DNA from: Plantago ovata
Taxonomy: Eukaryota; Streptophyta; Magnoliopsida; Lamiales; Plantaginaceae
Direction of reading: 5' to 3'
DNA: 64,000 nt
NCBI GenBank assembly: GCA_028274465.1
Contig: CM051458.1
Location: 16,817,566-16,881,565, forward strand
Numbering within the stretch: position 1 is the stretch's first letter; the number at the start of each line of letters is the position of its first letter. The position numbers were made by a program, and so were the translations under genes. Positions 33,322-45,858 of the stretch are shown in pieces. Below the pieces are notes generated by a model, which worked only from the letters and a program-made list of their open reading frames with translations, did not search any database and had not been told where the DNA came from.

Positions 33322-35582
33322 TCAAGAATGAATGCATGCAGAAAAGTAGTAAAGAAAGCGATAAAAATTCCGGGTTGCCTCCCGGATAGAGTCATTGTTT
33401 AAAGTCTTTGACTCGACTCCTGTCTGCGCCAATCTCTTCTTTTTGCGGGTACTAGGCTTCCCCTTCATTGATCTCCTCTCCATGCCACGAACATGTGAAT
33501 AAGAAAGAATATAGGCTGCAAGACCACAATAGTGAGTAGTAATATCAGGCGGTTCAGGTGGATCTGGTATGGCTCGCAACACGTGTTGCTTGCCATCTAC
33601 TTCGATGGTGCAAGTTCTTTGGTAGATGTCCATCACGGAGCGTAGTTTAGTCAAGAACGTTTGCCCTAAGAGTATGACATCCCCGTTCCAGGTGCAGACG
33701 CCGGCATAACTACAAAATTGGTGTATATAGATGCTTCACCAATCTTGACCAACACATTTTTCACCATGCCCTCGGGTCTCATAAAGGATCCATCCGCCAG
33801 TTGCACAATAGCCCTTTGATCAGATAGTTTTGCAAGGTTGCTCTTTTCAAACACATTCAAAGGGATTATGTTTGAGTAGGATCCCGTATCTAGTGTGGCA
33901 CAGACATCTTCAAGCTCACCAATCCCTACCTTAACATCGAAACTTTTAGGGAGTCGTTCGGGATCCTCTTGCTCCTCATCACTTGCATCAGAATCGAGGT
34001 CCTTCTCTTCTTCCTCAGCCTGTAGAAGTTCTTCCTTCATGCAACACTCGCACCTAACAATCTTCTTGATGGTGATTTCGTCAGGTACATCACCAGCCAA
34101 TGTAATGGCATTCGACTTCACAGTGTTGCTAGGCAGTTTGCCTTGTTCCCTACTAGCTCCTCGGTCGATCAACTCTTGCATCATTTGATGGGCAAGCCTA
34201 GTGCTTTCTTCCAACCTATCAATCCTTGCCCTAGTCTTCTCAGAATCTTGTTCATAACGTTTGAGAAAACTTTGGGTGTGATCGACCATCTTTTGCAAGT
34301 TCTCCATCAGTTGAGCCGACTTCGATTTCGGTGGCTCTTTCGGAGCAGGGTTTTCGCAGTGATCATTACCATAGTTTAGCCTACTATGGTCTTGGTTAGG
34401 GCCATAAGTTTGGTTAGCCGGTGCATACCCTTGATTGTTACGGTATCCTCTTCTCCAAAATCCACCTCGAGGATTCCTACAGTCTTGTCCGTAGCTAACT
34501 TCTTGAGTACCAAACTCCGTAGCAAAGGCTTCTTCTTCGCCTCCTCGAGCCCAGTTGCCATCATCGTATACCAGCTCCGAACTACACATATGAGCCCCAT
34601 GCCCATAGTTCTTGCAAATTCGGCATACTTCGTTCGAAACAGTTGTTCCGGTGGCGCTCTTGAGGACTTGCTTCAATTCGTTGGTAAAGCACTCGAATTG
34701 ATCCCCATTCCCCCTATACATAGGGGCTTCTTGAGTCGGTGGAGCTTCAGGTCCACGCCTCCTAAGCATTGCTCTTGGGTCCTTGAACTGCGAACCCTTA
34801 GCAAGCCTTTCGAAAACAGCCCAGACGGCTTCGGCGGTTTCCTCCCAAATATTGCCTCGGCATTGGAAATCCACCACTTGTTGGTTCTCGAAGGTTAGTC
34901 CATTGTAGAAGTGTTGGACTAGGTCGGAAAGTTCAAAACCATGGTGAGGACACTTGTTCGTGAGATCTTGGAATCTCTCAAACGCGGTGTAGATGGTCTC
35001 ATCATAGTCCTGCTTGAATCCAGTAATCTGCGCCTTTAGCGCGGTAGTCAAGGTGTGAGGGAAGTATTTCTCCATGAAAGCTGAAAAAACCTTTTCCCAA
35101 GTGTCCAGCGAGCCGGCTGGTAGAGAACTCAGCCATGACTTGGCTCTGTCGCCAAGTCCCATAGCAAAAACCTTCATCCTCAACTCATCCGTTGTTATGT
35201 CAGCTCCGGGTCGTGGAAGTTGGTTGACGAAATCATTGATATCGTGCAAGTACCCCATCACATCTTCCCTTGATAAGCCATAGAACCTTGGAAGTTGTTG
35301 GAATGCGTGGTTCTTGATCTCCAAATCTCGGGTTGCAGACGAAAGAACAATTGCCGGTCCCCTCATACGATCCTTGGTGGGTTGAACCCATGCCTTCAGT
35401 GGTCTAGCTTCTACCATTCCGTCGATTTCCTTGGAAAGAATGTGTAGAGATTCAGAGAAATCGGTTTCCTCTATTTCCTCTAGTGCGCGCCTTTCAAGTA
35501 GTCGCCTTCTTTGGTGGTAGACTCTATCGATCTCAGCAATTGAATCAGCAAGCGGTGTTCCTGCAGAACGTGTATGCGGCAT
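33322..35582 (-). pseudogene. Element A: gag-protease polyprotein, one frameshift
   Basis: Gag forms the particle that packages element RNA; the protease cuts the polyprotein. The ATG at 35582 starts a 638-codon frame. The capsid domain spans about residues 90-270 (LPRFYGLSREDV, WEKVFSAFMEKYFP, FYNGL), the zinc knuckle is CRICKNYGHGAHMC (CX2CX4HX4C), and a coiled-coil and acidic linker precede the aspartic protease active site LDTGSYSN. The frame stops at 33666 just after MPASAPGTG; similarity continues in the next frame (33654-33322), which holds the rest of the protease. So one base is lost near 33680. Nothing follows in which reverse transcriptase can be seen. Confidence 0.85.
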
Positions 35583-35730
35583 ACACTATCTATAACAGAC
35601 TAGGAAAGGTGATTAGAAACAGACTAGGAAAGCAGTATCAGAGAGAGATTAAAAAGGAAACTAAAACTAATAGAATTAGGAATCTAAAGCTGAAAATATA
35701 AACAAATTAAACAGAAAAAAGGAGTATAGT
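35583..35730 (-). other. Element A: leader between primer site and gag
   Basis: Short A-rich non-coding leader of about 150 bp. Nothing else is seen in it. Confidence 0.5.
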
Positions 35731-35749
35731 CCCCGGCAACGGCGCCAAT
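35731..35749 (-). promoter_or_regulatory. Element A: primer-binding site (tRNA-Asp)
   Basis: The plus strand reads CCCCGGCAACGGCGCCA, identical to the 3' end of plant tRNA-Asp, so the minus-strand element RNA can pair with that tRNA. It lies directly next to the 5' LTR. Athila-group Gypsy elements are known to use this primer. Confidence 0.9.
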
Positions 35750-35750
35750 T

Positions 35751-37026
35751 TGATGAACGCGGATGTCGTGCTCCGGATTCAGTCAAATAAATTTGTAGTT
35801 AGCCAAAGGCAATCCACAACTACAACGAAAACCGTAGTGTAGCAGTAGAATGACTCGAGTGTCGTTATCTCAGGACTATAACTAGCTTTATCTATTTAAC
35901 AAGAGAATATAAAAACAGCAGACAAATAGCAAAAGGGGTTTCTAGCAGATAATGGAGATTGGTGATAGTATGGTCCTTCTTAGCATAACGGGTCGATAAT
36001 CATGCATAAATTCCTCGATCTTGCATAGAGATCTTTGAATCAATCTAGTGTCCTGTTGCAAATATTAAGCACTACGAAGATAATTTGGTCTGACAAGTCA
36101 ATCACTATTGTCCTAATGTGTTCCGTAATTATTCAACACTACGAAGATAATTGTTCTGATGGTTGACAAGCGTCCAATTGTGCAAAATAATTAATACAAC
36201 ATACGAGAATTTAGGTTGTGCCTGATCAACGAAATAAAGCAATGACACGGAGTATAATGCGCGATATAGCCATTAGCATGATTATCTTCCCTTCGCTAAG
36301 AATTCACATACTACCACCAACGATAAGTTTAGCTACTCATAATAGGCATGCAATCAACAGAAATCATAAAAAGAAAACATGTTGAAAGAATATAATAAAA
36401 TAAGTAGAATAAAACTGTAAGATACAAAGTTACCGAAGGTTGTCAATCTCCGGATGATTGCGATCCTAGGAGCTCCAAACTGCTATGAAAAAGTATCCCC
36501 TAAGCTACGAAACTCCCAGGACAGGCCCCGGGAAGTTCCTACCTAAAACTATAGAGAGAGGTGAGAGAGAAGGTCTGGAAAGATATGATTTTCGGAGAAA
36601 ACTGAGCAACTATATATAGGCCCCGAAATAACACGGGGCGGTTCGCCCCAGCTCTCCGGCGGTTCGCCCCAGAGTTTTTCTCGCGGAATTCCGCATTTTC
36701 GACGCGTTTTTGGATTTCTTCCCCTTTTCGGACTCGGTTTCTGACTTCTAGTAGCCTTCTAAGCTCCAGATTCGGCCCCTAGACTTCAAATCCTATCCGG
36801 AAACCTTCAGATACTCCAAATAGGCTTCTGGAACACCAATTCCTTGTAAACTTCAATATAATTACCCGGAAATCTTCGAATTTCAACCAAAACCTGTAAA
36901 ATAAAATCTAAAGGGAAACGTGACACTATTCTAATAAAATGTACTAAAATATAACTAAATTAACATAGAGGATAGCTAAAATAGGTGAAAAAGACTCGAA
37001 TGAAAGTGTAAAATACACATTCATAA
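35751..37026 (-). repeat. Element A: 5' LTR
   Basis: 1276 bp; carries two GGCGGTTCGCCCC units (36636-36672) directly upstream, in element sense, of the TATA-like box at about 36611-36619. Confidence 0.9.
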
Positions 37027-37072
37027 GCAATCATCAACACTTTATGATAGTGAGAGTGATTGGTCAGATTGA

Positions 37073-37587
37073 TACGGAAGTTTGAATACAATTATCATGT
37101 TTTGTCATTCGATAGGATAAAATGTATTTCTGGAGTTTTGGTTTGCAGTATGTCAATCCTATAACTGCTTCTATGCCGCTGCCATGACTTCTGCCATGGT
37201 TACGAGATATTGCTAGTTTACTTAGTTCAGGTACAGTTAATTATGTATTCGTGTTACTTTTGCTTATTATGGAAATCGAACTTATAATATCTTATGTACC
37301 TTCCACTGTAAACTTATCAGTGTACATGTGTGCAAGCATGGTGACATCAGTATGTAGATGCACTTAAGCAGCATTGTAATACGATGCACAAACGTGCAGT
37401 ATACACCCTCCATGTATCCCCAATCTACTTAACTTGGCGAAGTTTTCAGTCAAAGGTTTACTTGCTTCATAGTTACTGTTTGGTGCACGCTAGTGCATTC
37501 AAATTCAGTTGGGATGATTTTTTTGTTGCAATTCAAAAAATTATGAACTTCTTTTTGATACATATGTGAAGGTTGCCATGCACACAG
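37073..37587 (+). other. Stretch between the Mutator fragment and element E
   Basis: Probably the 3' untranslated part of the Mutator element or flanking DNA. No coding potential or repeat is recognised. Confidence 0.4.
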
Positions 37588-38549
37588 TGATAGTGTATAT
37601 GTCCTAGAGACAATCTTTATTAAGGCCAGACAACCCTTATTAAGGGCATATATGTACCATTACACAGGTCAACGTAATATAATATATGTTTGTTGTTTGA
37701 CTATTGAGTATCGCTTTCATATTTATATTACACCAGGCATACAACATGTCATATCTCTATTCCTGTCTGTATTGATATCAAACATGTCCCCTCGGATAGA
37801 TGACCGATCACATAGATAGTGGGAGCTATGTGAGTTATCATCTATCCCGAACTCTCCCTAGTCGAGGTTCATCTCGGATGTAGGGGTCTGAATGAACCAG
37901 GTGAGACTAGTATGCGTGGAGGTTATACTTGTTAGAGCAAGTGTGAGCCGATCCCACGGCCACGGAACAGATTGTTAGACAATCTAGAAACGTTCCCATA
38001 ACTCCGCATAGTTGTTCGAAGGGTGATTACCGAACAATGAAAGTACCCACCGGAAACTCCCATCGATGTATACTCTACACCGAAGTGTCTATGGGAATCG
38101 GAAAATTTTCAAAGTGATGCAATTCGTCCTTTGGACTTACAGGACTTTATCATCACATTTGTTGCCCCATATCCTTTGTGGACCCGTCAATGTCAGCTCT
38201 GAATAAGCAGTTGACCCAATACACGATCCAGGATTATGGCTACATACAAATGGGGGTGATAAGTGATTCTGTGAAGGATTCATCTCTCACGTGTAGCACA
38301 GGAGAGCACTGCTCATAGTCGTTCATAGTTATGATTGGTTAAGCCGCTGGCCAGCGTATCAATATTATTATGATAGTCATAATAGATATTGGATTCACCA
38401 AGCAACTCACTGAAGATGCCCGTGGATGTATTATTGGGATAGACACTTCATCGATCCTAGATGCATTCGAGTCAGTCAGGTGAAGGGACGTTACCATCGC
38501 CGCGTTGAGCGCAACAGACTTCACAACGAAAGGGTTTGCTTTGAGAAAC

Positions 38550-39803
38550 TGATGAATGTGTATTTTACACTTTCATTTAGGTCTTTTTATCCTATTTTAG
38601 CTATCATCTATGTTAATTTAGCTATATTTTAGTGCATTTTTTTAGAATAGTGTCACGTTTCCCTTTAGTTTTTATTTTACAGGTTTTGGTTGAAAAACGA
38701 GGATTTCAGGGCAATTATATTGAAGTTGACAAGGAATTGGTGTTCCAGAAGCCTATTTGGAGTATCTGAAGGTTTCCGGATAGGATTTGGAGTCTAGGGG
38801 TTGAATCTGGAGGTTAGAAGGCCACTAGAAGTCAGAAACCGAGTCCGAAAAGGGGAAGAAATCCAAAAACGCGTCGAAAACGCGCAATATCCCGGAAAAA
38901 TCTCCCGGGCGAATCGCCCGGGATGTGGGGCGAATCGCCCCACACCAGGCGAATCGCCCGGTGTATGGGGCGAATCGCCCCACACAAATTCGAAGCCTAT
39001 ATATAGTTGCTCAGTTTTCTCCGTTTTTCATACTTTTCAGACCTTCTCTCTCACCTTTCTCTGTAGTTTTAGGTAGGGACTTCCCAGAGCCTGTTCTGGG
39101 GGTTCGTAGCTTAGGAGATACTTTTTCATAGCAGTTTGGAGCTTGTAAGATCACGATTTTTCGGAGACTGACAACCTTCGATAACATTGTATCTTACAGT
39201 TTTTCTACTTATTTTTATATATCTTTCAACATGTTTTCTTCTATGATTTCTGTTGATTGCATGACAACTATGAGTAGCTAAACTTATCGTTGGTGGTAGT
39301 ATGTGAATTCTTAGCGAAGGGTTGATAATCATGCTAATGGCTATATCGCGCATTATACTCCGTGTTATTGCTTTATTTCTTTGATCGAGCGGAATCTATA
39401 TCTTCGTATGTTGATTAATTATTGCACACAATTGGACAATAGTGTTTGACTTATCAGAATCTATATCGTCGTAGTGTGTGATAATTGCAACAGGACAAGT
39501 TTTTGATCAAAGATCTCCATGCAAGACCGAGGAATTTACGCATGATTATTAATCCGTTATGCTTTAAAGGATCATACTATCACCAATCTCCATTATCTGT
39601 TAGAAAAACCTTTGCTATACCGTCTGTTGTTTTTATATTCTTTGATTAAATTAGACAAAGCTAGTTATAGTCCTTAGAGAACGACACTCGAGGTCATTCT
39701 ACTGCTACACTACGGTTTTCGTTGTAGTTGTGAATTGCCTTTGGCTAAATAACAAATTTATTTGATTCGTTCGCGTTGGAACACGACACCAGCGCGTTCA
39801 TCA
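38550..39803 (+). repeat. Element B: 5' LTR
   Basis: 1254 bp. It carries four GC-rich palindromes in tandem (38903-38985), then the TATA-like TATATATAG (38999-39007). Confidence 0.9.
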
Positions 39804-39813
39804 AATTGGCGCC

Positions 39814-41466
39814 TGTTGATCCGTTTAAACAACAAGAAAAGACTAGAGGGGGGGGGGTGAATAGTTTTTTCAAACTTTCGTCGTTTAAAACTTTCTCAGC
39901 ATGTACTTATTACTTTCAGTAATGAGTTTGCTGATACTTAACTTTCTCAGCAAGCGTAAGTTACTTTACAGTAGCTTGGTTTGCTGATACTTAAAATCAG
40001 AGAGCGGAAGTCTTTGAAACAATAAGTGCTTTTTAAGCAAGTAAAGGTTTCAGCAAGTGAAGTGAGCGACTGTGTACAGACAGATATAAATTGCTGAAAG
40101 CTAAATACAGTAAGTAAATCACACAAACACTTTTATAGTGGTATCGGAGAGTGGCGTAATCTCTCAACTAATCCACTTCGTCCTTTCTAGGACTGAATCC
40201 ACTAAGATATGATTGAGGTTCGTTACAATCTCCTATCTAAAGCGATTCAACAGAAACCAAAGCACACTTGCTTCGTCTCCAACCTGAACTAGAGAACTCA
40301 ACCTTGTTCTCCACCAAACTTGGTACTTTTAATCAGCAAAACTATGCTCGATTAAGTTCCCCCTGAATATCACGCCTGAAAGGGTGTATTTTCAGTTAGA
40401 GAGTTTTGGGGTGAGATAACTTAATTCTAACTTATTCAGTTACAACAAGTAATCTAAGAAACACAACTTGGAATACTTTGCAGTAAACAAGTTTGATTGT
40501 TTCTGGTGTCAAGACTTGTTCTTGTTCGAAAGAAAGAACACTTAACTAATTCTAAATTTCTTAGCCGAGTTTGTTCTACTTCTTCACAAGTAGCTTTTTC
40601 AAGCTTTAAGTCTTGGAACGGATCAATGCAGTAAGAGTGTTTGAAGGTTTGTGAGTTTTAAGCACAAGTGAGAGTTTGATCACGTTGTTGACACACTTCA
40701 ACTCTTTGCCGGATGACCTCTATTTATAGTGCAAGTAAGGAGCCGTTTGAATTTTAAATCCTAAGGCTTTTGTTCCTTAACATGTCACTATCTTGCTTTT
40801 GTACTTTTAGCAGCGTCTTTGTTTGTCTTCTAGTCTTCATGTCCTTCGTGTGTAAGCTTTGCATTAAATGCACATTTGAATAGAATTCAAACAGTAACAT
40901 TGGAGCGCAAATTCACGTACATTCAGCAAGAGGTCACATGTGTTCCATCAGTAAGTGATTGGTCTCAGTTTCAGCAAGCACAACCTACTTTGTCTTTAAG
41001 ATTTTCACTTATGCAATGCTGTTGCTGAAATTTTCACTTTCTGAGTAACACGTGCCTTTGTAGATACCAGTCTTCAGCAATCTTCTAGTCTCCAGATCTT
41101 CAAATTCTTCAAGTCTTCAGATCTTCAAAAGTCTTCAAGATTTTGATCGGTTTCTATTTGCTTCAATAATTTGTTTGTAATAAACAAAGTATATCTTCAG
41201 CAAATGCTTCAATAGGTTATTTTCTTTTCAGAAAATAAGATACATCATAAGCTAAGCATCAACAAGTTATTTTCTTTTCAGAAAATAAAATACATCATAC
41301 GCAAAAGAAATAACTTATCTAGCACCTAACTAAGTCATCAGCAAACGTTCCTCTTTTACAATGTCCTTAAAATTCTAAATTCCTATGGACCTTAAGAGTA
41401 CTAGTTACTAGACTTTCCTTAATTTAGCATGGTAAATTGCTCATCAAAATTACAAGTTTCCTAACA
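39814..41466 (-). repeat. Element C: 3' LTR
   Basis: 1653 bp, edges TGTTGATCC and CCTAACA on the plus strand. It begins nine bases into B's primer site and is followed by the C-run complement of the polypurine tract AAAAAGGGGAAAATT. It is rich in TCAGCA/TGCTGA. Confidence 0.88.
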
Positions 41467-41733
41467 AATTTTCCCCTTTTTGATGTTAGCAATCCATGGC
41501 TAAATTAATTGATACCCTTTTAGAGGTTTCTTATGTTGAATAAATCTGTTGATTAATGCAAGCATACTTGAGTAATTAAACAGTAAGCATAAGTAAATTG
41601 CATAATCAAAAACCAATAAGAGTCAAAAGGATTTCATTGCTTATAGTTATCATTCAGAAGATTACAAGAGAAAGCATAGATAACATAAACAAAATCAGCA
41701 AGCAAAAACTTTAACAAGAACTATTGCAGGGAC

Positions 41734-44700
41734 TTAAGCTCTTTCAGAAGATTTTCTCAAAATCTCTCTTACACTCTTCTCAGCAAGTGCAGTAAATTCA
41801 ACACAGTCCTTTTCGTAGTTTTCCAGAAGCCTACGGACTTGTAGTTGAAGAATTCTTGCGTTTATGCAGGCAGTATGATGATGCTTTTCAGCATTCATTT
41901 CCATGTAATTAACTACCCACAAATGCATGCCCCAATTGCTAGCATGGAGAAGCTGTGTATCTGAAATGCTTTTCGGATGAATCTTTCTTAGCCAGAGAAG
42001 ATCTTCTTCTTGATCCTTAGCAGTGAGATAGAAGTACTCATAAGGAATCAATCCAAGTTTCTTCTTAGGTTTCTTTGTTACCGGGTCTGAATAGTAAGCA
42101 ATGCCAGGTGGTTTGATCAGATTTGGTTCTTGTTTGTATGTCTTACCAATGGCAACTCTTCTTACATAGACTTCAAGATTCAACCATTTTCCAGCAATAT
42201 TTCTTGGGAGGGATTCTTCCCTTTGCTTTCTTTGGACCTTGAGTTCAATCCATTTGAACATTTGATTCAATATGGTTGTAGGAAAGAACTCATTCACCAG
42301 CAAGTCTTCCAGCTTTAAGATCCAGCAACCATGAATGTTTCTGATTACATTCTGAGTGGTTTCCTCATTAATGGTCTTTGTATATTCAATGCCGGAGCCA
42401 ATAGCAATGCTGGCCAGCCTTTTCTCTTCCTGTCTTTGCCTTCTTCTTCTTGTCTTAGCATTGTCTTGATCTCTTGCTGAAGAGTCAGACGAGAAATGCT
42501 TTGAGTGGCCAGACGTAGTCAAGGCTGTTAAGGGTCTAGCTCTTATGGCTTGAGCTATTGTTTGATTGTCATCATCTTCATCATCTTCTTCATTCAGATG
42601 TGATGACTTTCAGTGTGGCAAAAATCTTGAGTTTCAGCAGCGGTTTTTCTCTTTTTGGTACTTGCTGAATTCAACTCAGATTCTTCTTGCCTTTTAGAAC
42701 TTTGCTCTTTTTCAGCAAGCGGTTCTATGGGCAAAGGCACATCAGCAACAGGAGGAGGAGGGGATTGGTTTCTCTTTCTGGATCTCTTCTTTTCTTCCCC
42801 CTTAGACATGGATTGCAACATCGGGGTGATGTGCAGAGAATAAAACTCATTGCAATTTTCAGCAAGAGTGCTTAAGCTGTTATATTTCATGATGATTTGC
42901 TGTTGGTCAGAAGTCATTTTTGACAACTCTTTTGAATATTCATCATGTTCTCTTCATGTCTTTTCTCAGTTGCGGCCTTCCCATCCATAATATTCTGAGC
43001 CTTGACGAGAGCATTCTTTGCAAGCCTGAGCGCTTGACTTACATCTTCTTCATAGCTCTTGTGATAAAGACTGATGTCTTTCTGAGCTATTGTCAAAGTT
43101 GTAGTGCGTCTCAGCACTGTAGCCAATATCTTTCCAATGTCAAGTGGGCTCTCAGCAAGCAATGCCTCATCTTCAGCTTTGCAGGCATCATGGATTTGCT
43201 TTAGTGCTAGAATTCTGGGAGTAAACTCCTCAACTCTTGGGAACGGCACTAAGTGAGGTGTTAAGGAAAGAACTTTAATTTCGGAAGCAAACTGATCATC
43301 TTGTAAAAGCAGCTCGACTCTTAAAGAATCACCTTTATCAGTGATGTAATCAAGAGGAGGAATCTGAACAACTTTGGGGTCTCGCTTGGATTGTTCATCT
43401 TCATTTTCTGACAAGTCGTCATCATCCTCAGATTCATCAAGTTGAGCAACTTTTGAGCCTTTGTCAGTAGCTTCACTTCCTTTTTGTTGAGTGGTTGCTG
43501 ATGGCAACGCTTCAGACTCAACAACTAGAGTTTCACCAGTAGTTAGTTGTTTCAATTGAGTTTGTGGCTCAATTACTGGAGTTTCGCCAGTAGTAAGTTT
43601 TAATTGAGTTTGTGGCTCAATTACTGGAGTTTCGCCAGTAGTAAGTGGAAGGGATGGAACTTCCTTTGATTTTGGTCTTGAAGATTCACCAATTTCTAGA
43701 TCCTGCGTATGCCTTGCATGGATCACGAGACTGTTTTGTAGGGTGCGTTGGTAATCTTCATCTTCTTCATCCTCATCTTCAAGGTTTTCTTCAGTAACCT
43801 TGGCATCAGAAACTGGACTTTTGCCATTTTTCAAGGCAGCCCTTTTTCTAGCGTATTCTTCTTCAGTATCAGCACCTTGCAAAGGTGCTTGATTTTCAGC
43901 AGCAGCAGGAGGAGGTTGAGATTCTTGCTGAGATTGTTGTTGTTCAGCTTGCTAATTGTCAGATTTGAGTATTTTCAGCAACTGTTAACTTCAATCCACC
44001 AGCATCAGGACTTGGACCTTGATTGTCATCATCGTCGTCTTTCTTGTCCTTAGAATCTTTCCCTTCATCATCACTGGGATCAGTGGGAATGTTCTCAACT
44101 TCTTCTTCTTCTTCATCATCTGTTAGAATGACTAGCTCCACGTGCTTATACAAAGCAACACTTGTCACTTCCTCTTCCTCAGTTAATTTGTGGGGATCAG
44201 CCACCACAGGTACAAAAAGACCTTTGAGCATCACAGCTTGTTCAGCTGGAGAGGCACTCTTGAATTTGGCCTTCATATTCTCTCTGATTTGAGCAATCAG
44301 ATTGGAGCTCATTTGCTGAGAATATGTCATTTCTTCAGGAAGGATGGAGTGGACAAATGTTTCGAGATTTAACAGAGAAGATCTCTTTTTCTCGTTTGAG
44401 AGATGAAGATGAAGATCTGAGAAATCCATTCTCCTATACCTTTGCCAGTTGCTGACGGACTTAGCAACTCTTGACAAAGTTGTCCTCTTGAAGTTCAAGT
44501 ATAGTTCTTCAGAACTAACTTGCTGATCTTCAGTTATGAGTACCACTTCAGTGGTCTCCTTTTGAGCCTGAAAAAGAATTTTATTTAGATCAGGATTGGT
44601 TTGGAGAATTGTTTTAGAGTTTATATCTGAAACATGATTTACCTGCTGAGAGTCAGCAAGCTCATGTAGTACAATTTCCATTCCATGAGGAGCTTGAGTA

Positions 44701-45389
44701 GCATCCTCCATTTGTTCATCCTGAAATAAATTATAATTAGACACAAGTACTAAGCTGTCAAACTTAGTTTTTATACCAAAATTATTAACTACCTGCTGAG
44801 CAGGGAGTGTTGGTTCTGGTGCAGAGGCTTCAGCAACCATCTGACTTGCATCTTGAGAAGTCTGTAGAGAAAGAATAATTTTAGCAAAAGAACAATTTTC
44901 AGAATTTGAAGTTTTACTGATGGTTGAATTAACTACCTGCTGAGGAAGGACAGGTTGTGGCTCAGTCCTTTCAGCATTAACAGTTTCTTCAGCTTCTTGG
45001 ACTGTTTCTTCAGCAGACTTCTGGTTTTGCTCTAACTGAGAAAGCTGTGCGGTTTCAGCAATCTCCCTTGTCTCTGAAATGACAAGTTGAGCAGAAGCAT
45101 CTTGACCTTTGAGCTCACTGCTTGTCATGAAGAGATCAATTGACTTGTTGGATGATTCTTCAATCTCCAACTCCATTTGTTTGCTTAAATCTTCCAGTAC
45201 AAGCTGGACTTTGTCAATTGATGTCTTGGGTGAACTTGGGCCAGTATTCTCAGCATCACGAGATGCGTCGTTGAATAATGCTTCTTGAGTTTCAGCAACT
45301 TCAGGGACAGGAACCATTGCTATTTCAGCAACTGGTTCTTCAGCAAGCGATGTTTCAGCAACCTGATGAGTTGCTTGTTCAGCAACCAT
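41734..45389 (-). pseudogene. Element C: extra ORF(s) downstream of pol, with possible mini-introns
   Basis: Four frames follow each other on the minus strand: 45389-43959 (476 codons), 43882-42914 (322), 42926-42594 (110) and 42522-41734 (262). Their joins look like single-base shifts or stops in one long ORF. The first two are acidic and rich in Glu, Ser, Gln and Val-Ala-Glu, with Glu/Asp runs. Three LTTGET...-type peptide repeats lie near 43530-43650. The last frame is basic, with a folded-looking domain (WILKLEDLLVNEFFPTTIL, KWLNLEVYVRR) and a helical end. Within the first frame are three intron-like segments (44862-44936, 44721-44792, 44568-44642). No known enzyme motif is present; it is a candidate for the Sirevirus-type accessory or envelope-like ORF. 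Confidence 0.55.
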
Positions 45390-45858
45390 CTTTTCAGCGA
45401 GTTTGAATTAACAGTCTAGATACTTGCTGAAAGTTCCCCCTTACTTAGATATCTCATATTTTCTTTAAGTTTAAAAGATATTTCTGATTTCCCGTATCAT
45501 TAAATTCTTTTGTACTTGAGACCTCCTTTGGTAAAATCTGAGAGATGAGCTTTGCTCTTTTTCTGAGTTCCCGTCTCAGAAAATTCCTTTGATACTTGAA
45601 TACCTGTTTCAGTATCTTTTGATTGTCTGAGTACCATCTTAGCAATCCTTAAGTTGTTTCTCTTACTGAATGCCTGTCTCAGCAAGTGGTCAAGTTTCCT
45701 AAAAAATACCCGTTTTGAAGGAATTACTTGCTGAATGCCTGTTTCAGCAATCATGTAGTGACTTATCATTTCTTAGAAGAAATCAGTGACTGAGTCTTTT
45801 AGACACGAGTACTTTGGCTTGCTGAATACCTGTTTCAGCATTCTGCCAAGTGTCTCCT

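Larger units (their letters stand above)
28750..37026 (-). mobile_element. Element A: Gypsy-type LTR element with gag-protease only
   Basis: The element is 8.28 kb, on the minus strand, with LTRs at 28750-30004 and 35751-37026 and the perfect 5 bp duplication GCAAT (28745-28749 and 37027-37031). Termini are TGATGAA...TTCATCA; the outer right terminus has one change (TTCATAA). The primer site matches tRNA-Asp. The only known domains are gag and aspartic protease; no reverse transcriptase, RNase H or integrase is visible in the remaining 3.3 kb, which holds an unknown intron-containing ORF and conserved non-coding structures. It resembles the gag-only (TR-GAG-like) class of non-autonomous elements. 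B is a second copy in the opposite orientation. Confidence 0.85.
28263..37072 (+). pseudogene. Mutator-like transposase C-terminus, split by element A
   Basis: The fragment holds the end of a MULE/MuDR transposase. The SWIM zinc finger reads CTCFQWQMLGFPCAH (C-x-C...C-x-H), followed by a linker and a zinc knuckle CENCNKMGRHDITTC. Coding sequence lies at about 28263-28749 and, after element A and one copy of its 5 bp duplication GCAAT are removed, continues in frame at 37032 to TGA at 37070-37072, ending in an acidic tail (YDSESDWSD). The catalytic DDE part is absent because the fragment starts at the junction with element D. Confidence 0.8.

Noticed and set aside
33031..33331. Overlapping frames on both strands around the GC-rich palindromes of element A
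   Set aside because: They come from the palindromic, stop-poor GC-rich sequence; the same happens at 38794-39131, 55697-56003 and 59273-59464.
43748..44292. Ser/Phe-rich plus-strand frames opposite the acidic ORF of element C
   Set aside because: They are shadows of Glu/Asp codon runs on the minus strand.
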